Below are positions 40,305 through 48,336 of a DNA stretch of 64,000 nt, piece by piece. The DNA lies in NCBI GenBank assembly GCA_963728155.1, contig CAVSJF010000004.1, positions 310,001-374,000 of the forward strand, in the 5' to 3' direction. The notes under the pieces were generated by a model that was given only the letters and a program-made list of their open reading frames with translations, was not told where the DNA came from and made no database searches. Source of the stretch: JACVRW01 sp963728155. Its GTDB lineage: Bacteria > Actinomycetota > Thermoleophilia > Solirubrobacterales > Thermoleophilaceae. The translations under genes were made by a program, and so were the position numbers. The stretch's first letter is position 1. Every line of letters starts with the position of its first letter.

Positions 40305-41328
40305 GAAGCCCATCCAGCCTAACTCGGCGAACTCGGACACGTGGGCGTGGAACATGTACTTGCCGGTGTAGGGGAAGCGCAGCTCGAGGATCCCGCGCTC
40401 GCCCTGGCCCTGGATCACCGTGTCGGTGAAGTCACGCGGCTCGAGGCGCGTGCCGGTGGGGTAGTAGTCGAAGAAGTTCGCGTGGATGTGGAACGAGTTG
40501 AGGAGGTCGTACTCGAGGGTGTTGACCAGGTAGATCCGCACCAATTCGTCGCGCTTGACCATCACGGGCTCGTCCATGTAGGCGAAGGCCACCGTGTTGA
40601 CCGCGTACACCTCGTTGGCGCGGTCGAAGTTGGTGTCGAACCCGTTCATGACCATGACGAGCTCGTCCGCGGCCGGGCGACCAGCCTTGGGATCGATGAT
40701 GAACATGCCGTAGAGGCCCTTGGCGATGTGCTCGGCCAGCGGGGTCGAGTGGCAGTGGTAGAGGTGGAGGCCGAAGGGTGTCGCGTCGAACTCGTAGCTG
40801 GTCGACTCACCCGGGTTGATGTTGCCGGCGCCGATGCCGGGCACGCCGTCCTGTCCAGCGGTGTGGATGCCGTGGAAGTGCATCGTGTGCGGATGACTGC
40901 CGCCGTTGATGAAGTTGACCCTCAGCTTCTCTCCCTCGCGGGCGCGCAGGGTCGGCCCCGGCACACGGCCGTTGTAGGTCCAGGCGTCGTAGAAGACGCC
41001 GGGCGCGACCTCGATCCTGCGGTCCTCGGCCACGATCTCCCACTGGCGCACACCGTTGCGCACGATCGCCCTCGTCGAACTCGCGCAGAATCTTCTGCGG
41101 ATCGAAGCCGTTGGCCTTCGGATCGACCCGGCCCTCGGCGCCCAGATGACCGGATCCGCGATGGGCGGCGTGCCCGTTGTCGATCGCCTCGTCGCGCGCC
41201 GAGGCGCTCTGGTTGTGCAGCCGCTGGTGAGGGACGAGCTCGTGCAACAGCGGGATCGTCGCCCCCGCCGCGGCCGCGCCGCCGATCAGCTTGCGGCGCG
41301 AAACCTGATTTTCCCACAACTTTCGCAT
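40287..41328 (-). CDS. Tat-exported multicopper oxidase / nitrite-reductase-like protein (frameshift near 41068)
   Basis: About 346 residues. N-terminal SRRKLIGGAAAAGATIPLL is a twin-arginine signal. In the next frame the cupredoxin domains follow: HPHTMHFHGIHTAG, HLYHCHSTPLAEHIAKGLYGMF (type 1 Cu ligands His, Cys, His, Met-like), NSFHIHANFFDYYP and YMFHAHVSEFAELGWMG. The pattern is the two-domain type seen in copper nitrite reductases and small laccase-like oxidases; the substrate is not clear. One base is missing or added near 41068 at FDEG/IVRNGVRQWEIV. It starts the operon that continues to ZIP, DtxR and two small genes. Confidence 0.83.
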
Positions 41329-41390
41329 CTGTTGCTATTAAAGCACGGTTTAGTCGAGGCTAATTTGGCTCAGAGGCATACTGGGCGGCG

Positions 41391-41789
41391 ATGTCCCAGG
41401 AGAACCTCGAGCGCGTCCGCGAGCAGTACGCCCGCTACAACGCGGGCGAGCGGGCTCCCGGCCGCTGGTTCTGGCACGAGGATGCCGAATACCACACCGC
41501 CCGAGAGGATCCGGACCACGCCGCGCACCGGGGGATCGATGCGATCGGCAAGCTGTTCGCCGACTGGCTCGAGGCCTACCCCGACCTGAGGCTCGACATC
41601 CAGCAGGCCGAAGCACAGGGCGACAAGGTCTTCCTATGGATTCGCTTCACCGGACATGGAGCGGCGAGCGGAATCCCTCTCCACATGGAGTTGGCTCACG
41701 TTTTGACGCTCCGCGACGGCAAGGCGGCCAGCGTGGTTGAGTACACGAACCGCAGGGAAGCCCTGGAAGCCGTTGGGCTGTCGGAGTAG
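41391..41789 (+). CDS. SnoaL-like / NTF2-fold protein
   Basis: 132 residues with the NTF2-fold pattern: ENLERVREQYARYNAGE, FWHEDAEYHTA, the pocket strand DLRLDIQQAEAQGDKVFLWIRFTGHG, and AHVLTLRDGKAASVVEYTNRREALEAVG. Proteins of this fold bind or isomerise small molecules; no catalytic residues are diagnostic here. The start lies 62 bases from the divergent multicopper oxidase. Confidence 0.8.
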   Translation: MSQENLERVREQYARYNAGERAPGRWFWHEDAEYHTAREDPDHAAHRGIDAIGKLFADWLEAYPDLRLDIQQAEAQGDKVFLWIRFTGHGAASGIPLHMELAHVLTLRDGKAASVVEYTNRREALEAVGLSE

Positions 41790-41807
41790 CCCGAGTACGA
41801 TCGAAGG

Positions 41808-42693
41808 GTGATCGCCACCTCCGAGTACGAGTTGCTCAGCGAGTCGGCGGGCTCGATCGACCGCTCCGACCGGGCCAAGTTCGTGGTTCGCGGCGGCGAG
41901 GCAGCCGATTTCCTGCAGGGCCAGGTGTCCAACGACGTCGAGGCCCTGGAGCCCGGAACCGGCTGCTACGCGGTGGTGCTCAACCACAAGGGCAAACTGC
42001 GCAGCGACCTGCGAATCCTGCGCGGCGAGGACTTCTTCTGGCTCGACACCGAGGCGATCGGCCACGCCGGTGCTGGCCCACATGCTGCGCACCTACGCGC
42101 TGGGGCGCGACGTGCAGTGGGAGGACGTGACCGAGAGCCGCGCGCTCGTGTCGGTGATCGGGCCGGCGGCGCTGGAGCTGTTCGAGGGGTCGGAGAACTC
42201 GTTCGCCGAGCGCGACGGCCGCATGTACGTGGCCACCGCGCTGGGTGTCGACGTGATCGGCGAGCCGGGGCTGGACCTCGGCTTCGAGGCCGTGTCCGAG
42301 GAGGCCGCCGAGTGCGCGCGCATCGAGACCGGCCGGCCCCGGCTGGGCCTCGACATGGATGCCGAGACGATGCCCCAGGAGGCGGGCATCAACGAGCGCG
42401 CGGTGAGTTTCACGAAGGGCTGTTACGTCGGCCAGGAGACGGTGGCCCGCCTCCACTACCGGGGCAAGCCCAACCGGCATCTGCGCGGGCTGCGCCTGGC
42501 CGAGCCGGCGCCGCGGGGCGAGGACATCCTGCTCGGGGAGAAGGTCGTCGGGCGCCTCGGCTCAGTGTGCGTCTCGCCGCGATTCGGCCCCATCGCTCTC
42601 GCGCTGGTGCGCCGCGAGGCGTCCCCGGGCGACACCGTCACCGTGGCCGGCGCCGAGGCCGAGGTGGTCGCGCTGCCGTTTGCCGACCGGTAG
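41808..42693 (+). CDS. ygfZ: YgfZ/GcvT-like folate-binding protein (frameshift near 42068)
   Basis: About 294 residues, GTG start. Front part: AKFVVRGGEAADFLQGQVSN and YAVVLNHKGKLRSDLRIL. An added G near 42068 shifts the frame; the next frame resumes VLAHMLRTYALGRDV and ends with the family signature KGCYVGQETVARLHYRG (K-G-C-Y-x-G-Q-E). YgfZ proteins bind tetrahydrofolate and help assemble iron-sulfur enzymes. Here one folate-binding-like domain with its C-terminal beta domain is complete once the shift is allowed for. Confidence 0.88.
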
Positions 42694-42711
42694 TCGGTTA
42701 GGGTCCGGATC

Positions 42712-43143
42712 ATGGGGGCACGAAGCCGGGTTGTGTGTGCGGTGGCTCTCGCTGCGCTGCCGGCGGTGGCCGGGTGCGGCGACGAGGACTTCGCGAACGA
42801 TCCGCGCCCGCCGGTTCCGGTAGGGCTGACCGGCGTGATCCAGGATGACCGGGTCACGGTCTCGCCGTCGAGCGTGGGCGCCGGCCAGGTGACCATCACG
42901 ATCTCCAACCAGACCGACGGACCCAAGACGATCACCCTCGAGGGCGCCGAGGGCGGGTCGGCCAAGGAGACGGTCGGTCCGGTCGGGCCGCTCGACACCG
43001 GCGAGATCACCCGGACGCTCGAGCCCGGGAGCTACGAGGTGCGCGCCGGGTCCGAGCGGGCGGTGCGCCGGCCGATCGCTCCGGCCAAGCTCACCATCGG
43101 CGAGGAGCGCGCAAGCTCGTCGGGCGACCTGCTGCTGCCCTGA
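42712..43143 (+). CDS. Secreted lipoprotein with cupredoxin-like beta domain
   Basis: 143 residues. Signal peptide MGARSRVVCAVALAALPAVAGC with a lipobox-like AVAGC (Cys 22 by the local pattern) marks a lipoprotein. The rest is beta-rich (RVTVSPSSVGAGQVTITISN, KTITLEGAEGGSAKETVG, TRTLEPGSYEVRAGSE), like plastocyanin-type or Ig-like small domains, but lacks an obvious set of Cu ligands. 18 bases after ygfZ. Confidence 0.65.
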   Translation: MGARSRVVCAVALAALPAVAGCGDEDFANDPRPPVPVGLTGVIQDDRVTVSPSSVGAGQVTITISNQTDGPKTITLEGAEGGSAKETVGPVGPLDTGEITRTLEPGSYEVRAGSERAVRRPIAPAKLTIGEERASSSGDLLLP

Positions 43144-43147
43144 TCGC

Positions 43148-43166
43148 CCTGAGCGGGGACCTCAGG
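43148..43166. terminator. Small convergent hairpin
   Basis: CCTGAG (43148-43153) and CTCAGG (43161-43166) form a perfect 6-bp stem with a 7-base loop in the 24 bases between two convergent genes. No T run; a weak bidirectional terminator. Confidence 0.35.
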
Positions 43167-43167
43167 C

Positions 43168-44511
43168 TCAGAAGCTGAAGCTGGGCTGGTCCTCTTCTTC
43201 TTCGCCCGGCGCGGGCCGCGGCGTGGCCGCGCCCTCTTCCGCCGGGCGGACCAGGATGTCGATCTCCTGGAGGTGGCCGCGAACGCGGCCGGCCATTGCC
43301 TCGACCAACCCGTAGGCCTTATCGATGCTCGACTTGGCGCCCGTGAGCTGCGCCTTGACCTTGCGCTCCTCGGCCAGTGCCCCGAGCGCCCGCTCAACGG
43401 TGTCGCGAAGGGCGCCGGCGTCGATCCCGTCGGCGTCGGAGCGCTTCATCAGCACCCGGGCGCGGGCCAGCCGGTAGCCGAGCTCGAGCGCCAGCGTCCC
43501 GGACTCGGGGTCGAGCGTAACCACCAGCTTGTCGCCGTTGTACTCGCGCAGCGGCTCGAGCTTGGCCGGGACCTCCTCCTCCGTGGGCACCACCAGCACG
43601 GCGAAGTCGGCCGAGCGTTCGGCCATCGCCTTGTCGAGCTCCGCCAGGGCGGCCGGGCTCGAGAGCTTGCGGTCCTTGGCCTCGATGACCACGCGGCCGC
43701 GCGCCGGCCCGTTGCAGCCGTCGATCGCCACCACCACGTCGCCGACCTTGCCCGTGGCCTCACGCAGGTCGCCGACCGCCTCCGCGACATCGCCCTGCGA
43801 GATCGCGATGCGGTCGAGGGCCTCGAACACCGACTCCTCGAAGGTACGCCCCTTGGCCGTGCCCCTCTCGCGCTCGGCGCCGACCTCCTCGAGCTTGTCC
43901 TTCTCGTCGCGCAGCGCCTGCAGCTCCTTCTGGAGCTCGCCCAGCTTGCCCAGCAGGGCGCGCTGCGTGGCGTCCGAGCGCCCCGCGGCCTCGTTGATAG
44001 ATCGCACGGCCGCGGACTTGAAGTCGGCGAGCGGATTGCGGTCGTCGGACGAGGAGAACTGGCGGACGAGGTCCTCACGCGACTTGGTGAGCGTCTCGGC
44101 CACGGCCTCGCGCACGCGGTTCTGCACCGACACCGCGCTGCCGTCGCCGAAGCGGCGCTCGAGCTCCTTGGCCAGCTGGCCGTCGTCCTCGCCGAAGACC
44201 TCGGCGAACTGGGTCTCGAAGAACTCGGCGATCGTGCGCGCCTTGTCGGCGAACTCGACCTGCACGTCCTTGGACGCCTTCTCGAACTCGGTCTTGACGA
44301 ACTCGGCGTTGGCCGCCGCCTGCTCGCGGTCGAGCACGCGCGCGCCGATCTCGACGGCGTCGCGCACCGCCTTGACCGGGTCGTCGCCGTTGCTCTCGCG
44401 CTCCTGGACGAGGCGAACGGCGCAGCGATCTTCGACGACGAGGCCGTCGATGACCACGCGATCGCCGAGCGTGCGGACGTGGGGCGGCCGGAGAGGGGTT
44501 GCAGCTTCCAT
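43168..44511 (-). CDS. Coiled-coil protein with a PD-(D/E)XK-like nuclease domain
   Basis: 447 residues, starting MEAATPLRPP. Residues about 50-215 are charged helices and coiled coil (EFVKTEFEKASKDVQVEFADK, LGELQKELQALRDEKDKLEE). From about 235 comes an alpha/beta domain with an Asp in VGDVVVAIDG (about 258) and GRVVIEAKDRK (about 270-279), an E-x-K element as in PD-(D/E)XK nucleases; LEPLREYNGDKLVVTLDPE follows. The architecture recalls RmuC/DUF2130-type proteins. A C-terminal helix and an acidic tail (GEEEEDQPSFSF) end it. Nothing shows its substrate; a role in DNA repair or defence is a guess. Confidence 0.72.
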   Translation of the reverse strand: MEAATPLRPPHVRTLGDRVVIDGLVVEDRCAVRLVQERESNGDDPVKAVRDAVEIGARVLDREQAAANAEFVKTEFEKASKDVQVEFADKARTIAEFFETQFAEVFGEDDGQLAKELERRFGDGSAVSVQNRVREAVAETLTKSREDLVRQFSSSDDRNPLADFKSAAVRSINEAAGRSDATQRALLGKLGELQKELQALRDEKDKLEEVGAERERGTAKGRTFEESVFEALDRIAISQGDVAEAVGDLREATGKVGDVVVAIDGCNGPARGRVVIEAKDRKLSSPAALAELDKAMAERSADFAVLVVPTEEEVPAKLEPLREYNGDKLVVTLDPESGTLALELGYRLARARVLMKRSDADGIDAGALRDTVERALGALAEERKVKAQLTGAKSSIDKAYGLVEAMAGRVRGHLQEIDILVRPAEEGAATPRPAPGEEEEDQPSFSF

Positions 44512-44666
44512 ATAGGTACCTGGTCGCACGGTACGGCTCCGACCTGACGGAACGGGCGAGATCTTGCTCAGCCGGGCAGCCAGGAGGCGGGAAATACGCG
44601 GGGGCAGCCGGCCCGGATACGACGGCGCGACGCGGCGCGCGTGCTCGAGGACGGGACGGCCCTCCA
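44512..44666 (-). other. Decayed C-terminal region of the GST-like gene
   Basis: One frame over from the GST-like ORF, this stretch reads DLRPLMEGRPVLEHARRVAP and SYPGRLPP, the usual C-terminal helix of GST-like proteins, and continues without a stop into the nuclease-like gene. It therefore belongs to the upstream broken gene, not to a separate one. Confidence 0.5.
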
Positions 44667-45152
44667 TCAGCGGCCGGAGATCCTGCTCGCCCCGTTGAGA
44701 GCGGCGGCCGCCGCGACGATCGGGGCGGCCACGCGCTCGGCCACGGCCACCGGGATGGGGTTGCGAGCGCCCTCCAGATAGGTGGCGATCGTCGAACGAT
44801 CGCGCTTGAGCGCGGCCCACACCAGGCGGCGCGCCGCGCGGTGGGGGAGGCCGAGGCCTGGGGCGATACCGCCCTGCAGCCCGTGCCGGCGCTCGGCATC
44901 GGCGGGAAACAGGGGCGGCTGCGGGCGAATGGCGTCCAGAGCCAGCGCGATCTCGCGCGTGCCCTGGACCCGTCGGCCGTCGAGGCGCAGAGCGGGCACG
45001 GTCGAGCTCGGGAAGCCGAGCGCCCGGACGAGGGCTCGGTGCGTGACGGCCACGAGGTCGATGCGGCGGTATCTGATGCCCTTGTGGCGCAGCATCAGCT
45101 CGGCCGCCAGCGAGCGGTGCGACGCCGGAACGCCGAAGAGAGTCGCGCTCAT
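44667..45152 (-). CDS. Glutathione-S-transferase-like protein, truncated
   Basis: 161 residues from the ATG at 45152. The N-terminal thioredoxin-like domain is present (SATLFGVPASHRSLAAELML, FPSSTVPALRLDGRRVQGTR), then part of the helical domain (AARRLVWAALKRDRSTIATYL). It then ends at GASRISGR, but in the next frame a GST-like C-terminal helix resumes, with about 45 residues of the middle missing. Internal loss plus a frameshift suggests a broken gene. Divergent from ccr with a 34-base gap. Confidence 0.6.
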   Translation of the reverse strand: MSATLFGVPASHRSLAAELMLRHKGIRYRRIDLVAVTHRALVRALGFPSSTVPALRLDGRRVQGTREIALALDAIRPQPPLFPADAERRHGLQGGIAPGLGLPHRAARRLVWAALKRDRSTIATYLEGARNPIPVAVAERVAAPIVAAAAALNGASRISGR

Positions 45153-45186
45153 CGGCCGCGATCCTACGCCAGTAATCTCCCCCACC

Positions 45187-46443
45187 ATGGCCGTCGACCT
45201 GACCAAGGTGACCGAGCTCGACGTCGAGCCGGGCACGCTTCCCGAGAGCATGGCCGCCTGGGTGATCCGCGAGGAGCGGGAAGGCGAGCCCGAGGACGCG
45301 TTCCAGCTCGAGGAGATCGAGGTTCCCGAGCCGGGCGCCCTCGAGGTGATGGTGCGGGTGATGGCGGCGGGCGTCAACTACAACAACGTGTGGGCGGCGC
45401 TCGGCGAGCCGGTCGGAGTGTGGCGCTATGGCGACCATCCGCAGTACGGCCACCACATCGGCGGTTCGGACGCCTCGGGGGTCGTCTGGAAGGTCGGTCC
45501 GGGTGTGACCCGGTGGAAGCCGGGCGACGAGGTCGTGATCCACTGCAACATGGCCTCCTACGAGGACCCCGAGGTGCACGGCCTGGACCCGCTCGCCGCG
45601 CCCTCTCAGAAGATCTGGGGCTACGAGACCACCTGGGGCTCCTTCGCCCAGTTCACCAAGGTCCAGGCCCAGCAGCTGCTGCCGCGCCCGCAGAACCTGA
45701 CCTGGGAGGAGGCGGCCTCCTACGGCCTCGTCTACTTCACCGCCTACCGCATGCTGATCGACCAGTGCGACATCCAGGCCGGCGACCGCGTGCTCATCTG
45801 GGGGGCGGCGGGCGGTCTCGGGGTGTTCGCCGTCCAGATCGCCGCCCTGGCCGGCGCCCACGCAGTGGGCGTGGTCTCCTCCGCCGAGAAGGGCGAGCTG
45901 GTGAAGAAGCTCGGCGCCGTCGACTACATCGACCGCAACGAGTTCGCGGGCATGATGCGCAAGGGCGGGGAGTCGGCCGACGAGGAGAAGGCCCGCTTCA
46001 AGGTCTCGCGGGAATTCTCCAGGCGCGTGAAGGCGATCCTCGGCGACGCTCCCGACATCGTGTTCGAGCACGTCGGCAAGGCCACGTTCCCCACCTCGGT
46101 GTTCGTGGTCAAGACCTTCGGCAAGGTCGTGATCTGCGCCGGAACGACGGGGTTCGAACTCGACTTCGACGTGCGCTACTTGTGGATGCGCCAGAAGCAG
46201 ATCATCGGCTCCCACTTCGCGAACGCCTACGAGTGTCACCGGGCCAATCAGCTGATCGAGTCGGGCCAGATCCGGCCCGTGCTGTGGCGCACGCTGGGCT
46301 TCGACGGCGTGCCCGAGGCGCATCAGCTCATGCGCGACAACAAGCACCTGGGCAAGATCGCCATCCTGGTCGGCGCCGAGAAGGAGGGCGAGGGCAGGAC
46401 CGCGGAGGGACCCGGCGCCATCTACGCTGAGGTGGGCGCATGA
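45187..46443 (+). CDS. ccr: Crotonyl-CoA carboxylase/reductase
   Basis: 418 residues, near the usual length. MDR fold: GVNYNNVWAALGEPVGVW, HIGGSDASGVVWKVGPGV, the NADPH motif WGAAGGLGVFAVQIAALAGA (about 206-225), EHVGKATFPTSVFVVKTFG and NAYECHRANQLIESGQ. NYNNVWAALG, GSDASGVV and SHFANAYE are characteristic of Ccr, which reduces and carboxylates crotonyl-CoA to ethylmalonyl-CoA. Ethylmalonyl-CoA mutase and MeaB follow 2 kb later. Its stop overlaps the next gene's start (ATGA, 46440-46443). Confidence 0.92.
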   Translation: MAVDLTKVTELDVEPGTLPESMAAWVIREEREGEPEDAFQLEEIEVPEPGALEVMVRVMAAGVNYNNVWAALGEPVGVWRYGDHPQYGHHIGGSDASGVVWKVGPGVTRWKPGDEVVIHCNMASYEDPEVHGLDPLAAPSQKIWGYETTWGSFAQFTKVQAQQLLPRPQNLTWEEAASYGLVYFTAYRMLIDQCDIQAGDRVLIWGAAGGLGVFAVQIAALAGAHAVGVVSSAEKGELVKKLGAVDYIDRNEFAGMMRKGGESADEEKARFKVSREFSRRVKAILGDAPDIVFEHVGKATFPTSVFVVKTFGKVVICAGTTGFELDFDVRYLWMRQKQIIGSHFANAYECHRANQLIESGQIRPVLWRTLGFDGVPEAHQLMRDNKHLGKIAILVGAEKEGEGRTAEGPGAIYAEVGA

Positions 46444-46757
46444 TCTGCGTGATGATCAAATGGGTGGCCAATCCCTTCCGCGGCGACAAGTTCGCCGAGG
46501 GCTGGCGCCCGGCGGCCGAGATGGCGCTCGATTTCGGCGCCACCACCTGGAGCTTCTACCGCGCCAACGACGGCCGGCTCGACTTCCTACAGACTGCGAC
46601 CTTCCCCACCAAGGCCGCCTGGGAGCAGTACTGGTACTCGCCGGAGATCTCCGAGAAGCGCACGGAGCTGGCGGGCTACTACCAGGTGCCGCTGCTGCCG
46701 AGCTTCCACGAGATCGTCGGCGAGGGCGCGGTCAAGCCGGAGCTCAGCTCTCGCTAG
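46440..46757 (+). CDS. Small uncharacterised protein downstream of ccr
   Basis: 105 residues. VMIKWVANPFRGDKFAEGWR, FGATTWSFYRANDGRLDFLQ and FPTKAAWEQYWYSPEIS look like a dimeric alpha/beta-barrel (ABM/EthD-like) domain, the sort that binds small molecules. Co-transcribed and overlapping with ccr. No catalytic residue is obvious. Confidence 0.65.
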   Translation: MICVMIKWVANPFRGDKFAEGWRPAAEMALDFGATTWSFYRANDGRLDFLQTATFPTKAAWEQYWYSPEISEKRTELAGYYQVPLLPSFHEIVGEGAVKPELSSR

Positions 46758-47153
46758 CCAAGTGGCGCTGCTGGCGCTGGATGGCGTACAGGATCGCGCG
46801 GCGCAGCTCGTTGGAAGTGGTGGCTCCCTTCCACAGGTAGTCCTGCGCCCCCTCGCGCATGGCCTCCATGGTCAGCGGCTCGTCCTTGTCTGGCTGAGGA
46901 TCACCACGGGCACGTCGGGCGCCGTCGCCTGTAGGAGCTCGAGGGCCTCGAGGCCGTCGGCGTCGGGGAGCCCCAGGTCCAGCAGAACGCAGTCGACGTA
47001 GCCCTGGCGCAACCGCTCGGCGCCGTCGTGGGCCAGGTGGGTGCGCTCCACCTTGAGGTCGCGCCCGAAGGTGGCCTTCAGCATCTCGACCACCAGCAGG
47101 CCGTACTCCGGGCTGTCCTCGATCACCAGAAGGCTGTGCAGGGACGGTCCCAC
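46744..47153 (-). CDS. Single-domain response regulator (frameshift near 46887)
   Basis: About 136 residues when the frames are joined. Front: LLVIEDSPEYGLLVVEML with the acidic pair, then VDCVLLDLGLPDADGLEALE with the phospho-Asp, and VVIL at the switch strand. The frame then stops early; one base over it continues DEPLTMEAMREGAQDYLWKG with the conserved Lys and helix 5 (ELRRAILYAIQRQQRHL). There is no output domain. The stop overlaps the convergent protein's stop by 14 bases. Confidence 0.8.
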
Positions 47154-47187
47154 CGCAGCCCCTTGATCGGCCCGCGCTTTGGAAACT

Positions 47188-47472
47188 TCAGCCCTGCTCG
47201 AGTGGCGCCATGGTCAGGCCATGGTCGCGCAGCATCTCCCAGTAGTGCTCGGCCAGCTCCTGGTTTCCCGACCAGACGATCGCCCGGCCGGTGTTGTGGA
47301 TCAGGTTGGCCAGCGCCATGCCCTGCTCGTAGGACACGCCGGGCAGAATCGAGGAGAGAGCTCCGGCCACGCCCTCGAAGGTGTTGTGGTCGTCGTTGAG
47401 CACGATCACGCGCCAGTTGCCGCCCATCCCCGTGCCCGGGCCGCCCGCGCGCGGCTTCTCGACCGTCTGCAT
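47188..47472 (-). CDS. clpS: ATP-dependent Clp protease adaptor ClpS
   Basis: 94 residues. WRVIVLNDDHNTFEGVAGAL is the ClpS core with the N-degron-binding Asn-Asp-Asp, and SYEQGMALANLIHNTGRAIV and the C-terminal ELAEHYWEMLRDHGLTMAPLE complete it. ClpS delivers N-end-rule substrates to ClpA or ClpC. Seven bases after the MBL gene and 34 before the response-regulator gene; no clp ATPase is in the window. Confidence 0.92.
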   Translation of the reverse strand: MQTVEKPRAGGPGTGMGGNWRVIVLNDDHNTFEGVAGALSSILPGVSYEQGMALANLIHNTGRAIVWSGNQELAEHYWEMLRDHGLTMAPLEQG

Positions 47473-47479
47473 GCGACCG

Positions 47480-48316
47480 CTACTCCGCCCTCTTGCGCCA
47501 GTAGCGCTCGAGGCCCTGGTAGAGCTGATCCGGCGGCGCGGCCTGCTCGAACGCCTCGACCGTGGCCGGGTCGGTGGCCTCGGCCAGGCTCGTCTCCAGC
47601 TTGGCGATGAAGCGCTCCTCGCCATCCAGGCGCGCCGAGTCGGCGGACTCGACGAGGGCGTGGCGCACGCGGTGGAGGTGCTCGGCGACGTCGGTCACCT
47701 GACCGAAGTGCGTGAGCCCGAGCGACTGCGGGTTCCAGGACGCGACGGTGTGCAGCGAGTCGAGCCACGCCTCCACATCGATGTCCGGCGGAGGCGTGGG
47801 CGCCAGCGTGAGCGCGTACGGAGGAAGCCGAACTCCCGCCACGTCGCCCACGTAGGCGTCTCCGGAGGCCTCGTGCAGGTAGCTGACGTGGTGCGAGGCA
47901 TGGCCGGGGGTGTAGGCCACGCGAAAGCCCTCCACCGTCTCGCCGCCCTCGAGCACGTGCAGGCGATCCTCGGGCACGGGCGCCACCTCGCCCCACAGCT
48001 CCCACATGTCGTCGCCGTAGAGGCGCCCGGCGCTCTCCAGCAGCTTGGTGGGGTCGACGAGGTGCCGGGCGCCGCGCTCGTGAACGTAGACCTTCAGCTT
48101 CGGATAGCGCCGGCACAGAACGCCGGTGGCGCCCGCGTGGTCGAGGTGAATATGGGTGAGCAGCAACGCGCGAGGCTCCACGGGACCGAGCCGGTCGAGC
48201 AGCGTGTCAAGGCACGATGCGGGCCCGGGATCGACGATCAAGCCGTCGATCTCGAAGGCACAGATCACCCGGTCGCGGCCCAGGTGCAGGACATCTATCG
48301 CTCGTGACACAGGCAC
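47480..48316 (-). CDS. Metallo-beta-lactamase-fold hydrolase
   Basis: 278 residues, GTG start (48316; 48310 possible). The metal motif LLLTHIHLDHAGATGVL (HxHxDH), then His in TPGHASHHVSYLHEASG, an Asp in DAYVGDVAG and a His in LTHFGQVTDVAEHLH make up the two-metal site. The C-terminal helical domain (VEAFEQAAPPDQLYQGLERY) resembles those MBL proteins that hydrolyse thioesters or lactones. Substrate unknown. First gene of the operon with ClpS and the response regulator. Confidence 0.86.
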   Translation of the reverse strand: MPVSRAIDVLHLGRDRVICAFEIDGLIVDPGPASCLDTLLDRLGPVEPRALLLTHIHLDHAGATGVLCRRYPKLKVYVHERGARHLVDPTKLLESAGRLYGDDMWELWGEVAPVPEDRLHVLEGGETVEGFRVAYTPGHASHHVSYLHEASGDAYVGDVAGVRLPPYALTLAPTPPPDIDVEAWLDSLHTVASWNPQSLGLTHFGQVTDVAEHLHRVRHALVESADSARLDGEERFIAKLETSLAEATDPATVEAFEQAAPPDQLYQGLERYWRKRAE

Positions 48317-48336
48317 TCGACCATACAATCTGAAGG
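48317..48336. promoter_or_regulatory. 20-bp divergent promoter, MBL operon / ecm
   Basis: The space between two GTG starts holds TACAAT (plus-strand -10, ending 7 bases before the ecm GTG) overlapping TATGGT on the other strand. There is no room for two separate promoters or for a riboswitch; both messages are probably leaderless. Confidence 0.45.

Noticed and set aside
41341..41390. DtxR-type box between the copper oxidase and SnoaL-like genes
   Set aside because: TTAG and CTAA are present with a 6-base spacer, but the inner bases do not match and arms are only 4 bp.
43168..46347. Very long minus-strand open frame (1059 codons)
   Set aside because: Its upstream two thirds is the antisense shadow of ccr; only the part from 44511 downward has protein-like composition.
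48317..48336. B12 riboswitch ahead of ecm
   Set aside because: Only 20 bases separate the divergent genes; there is no space for one.
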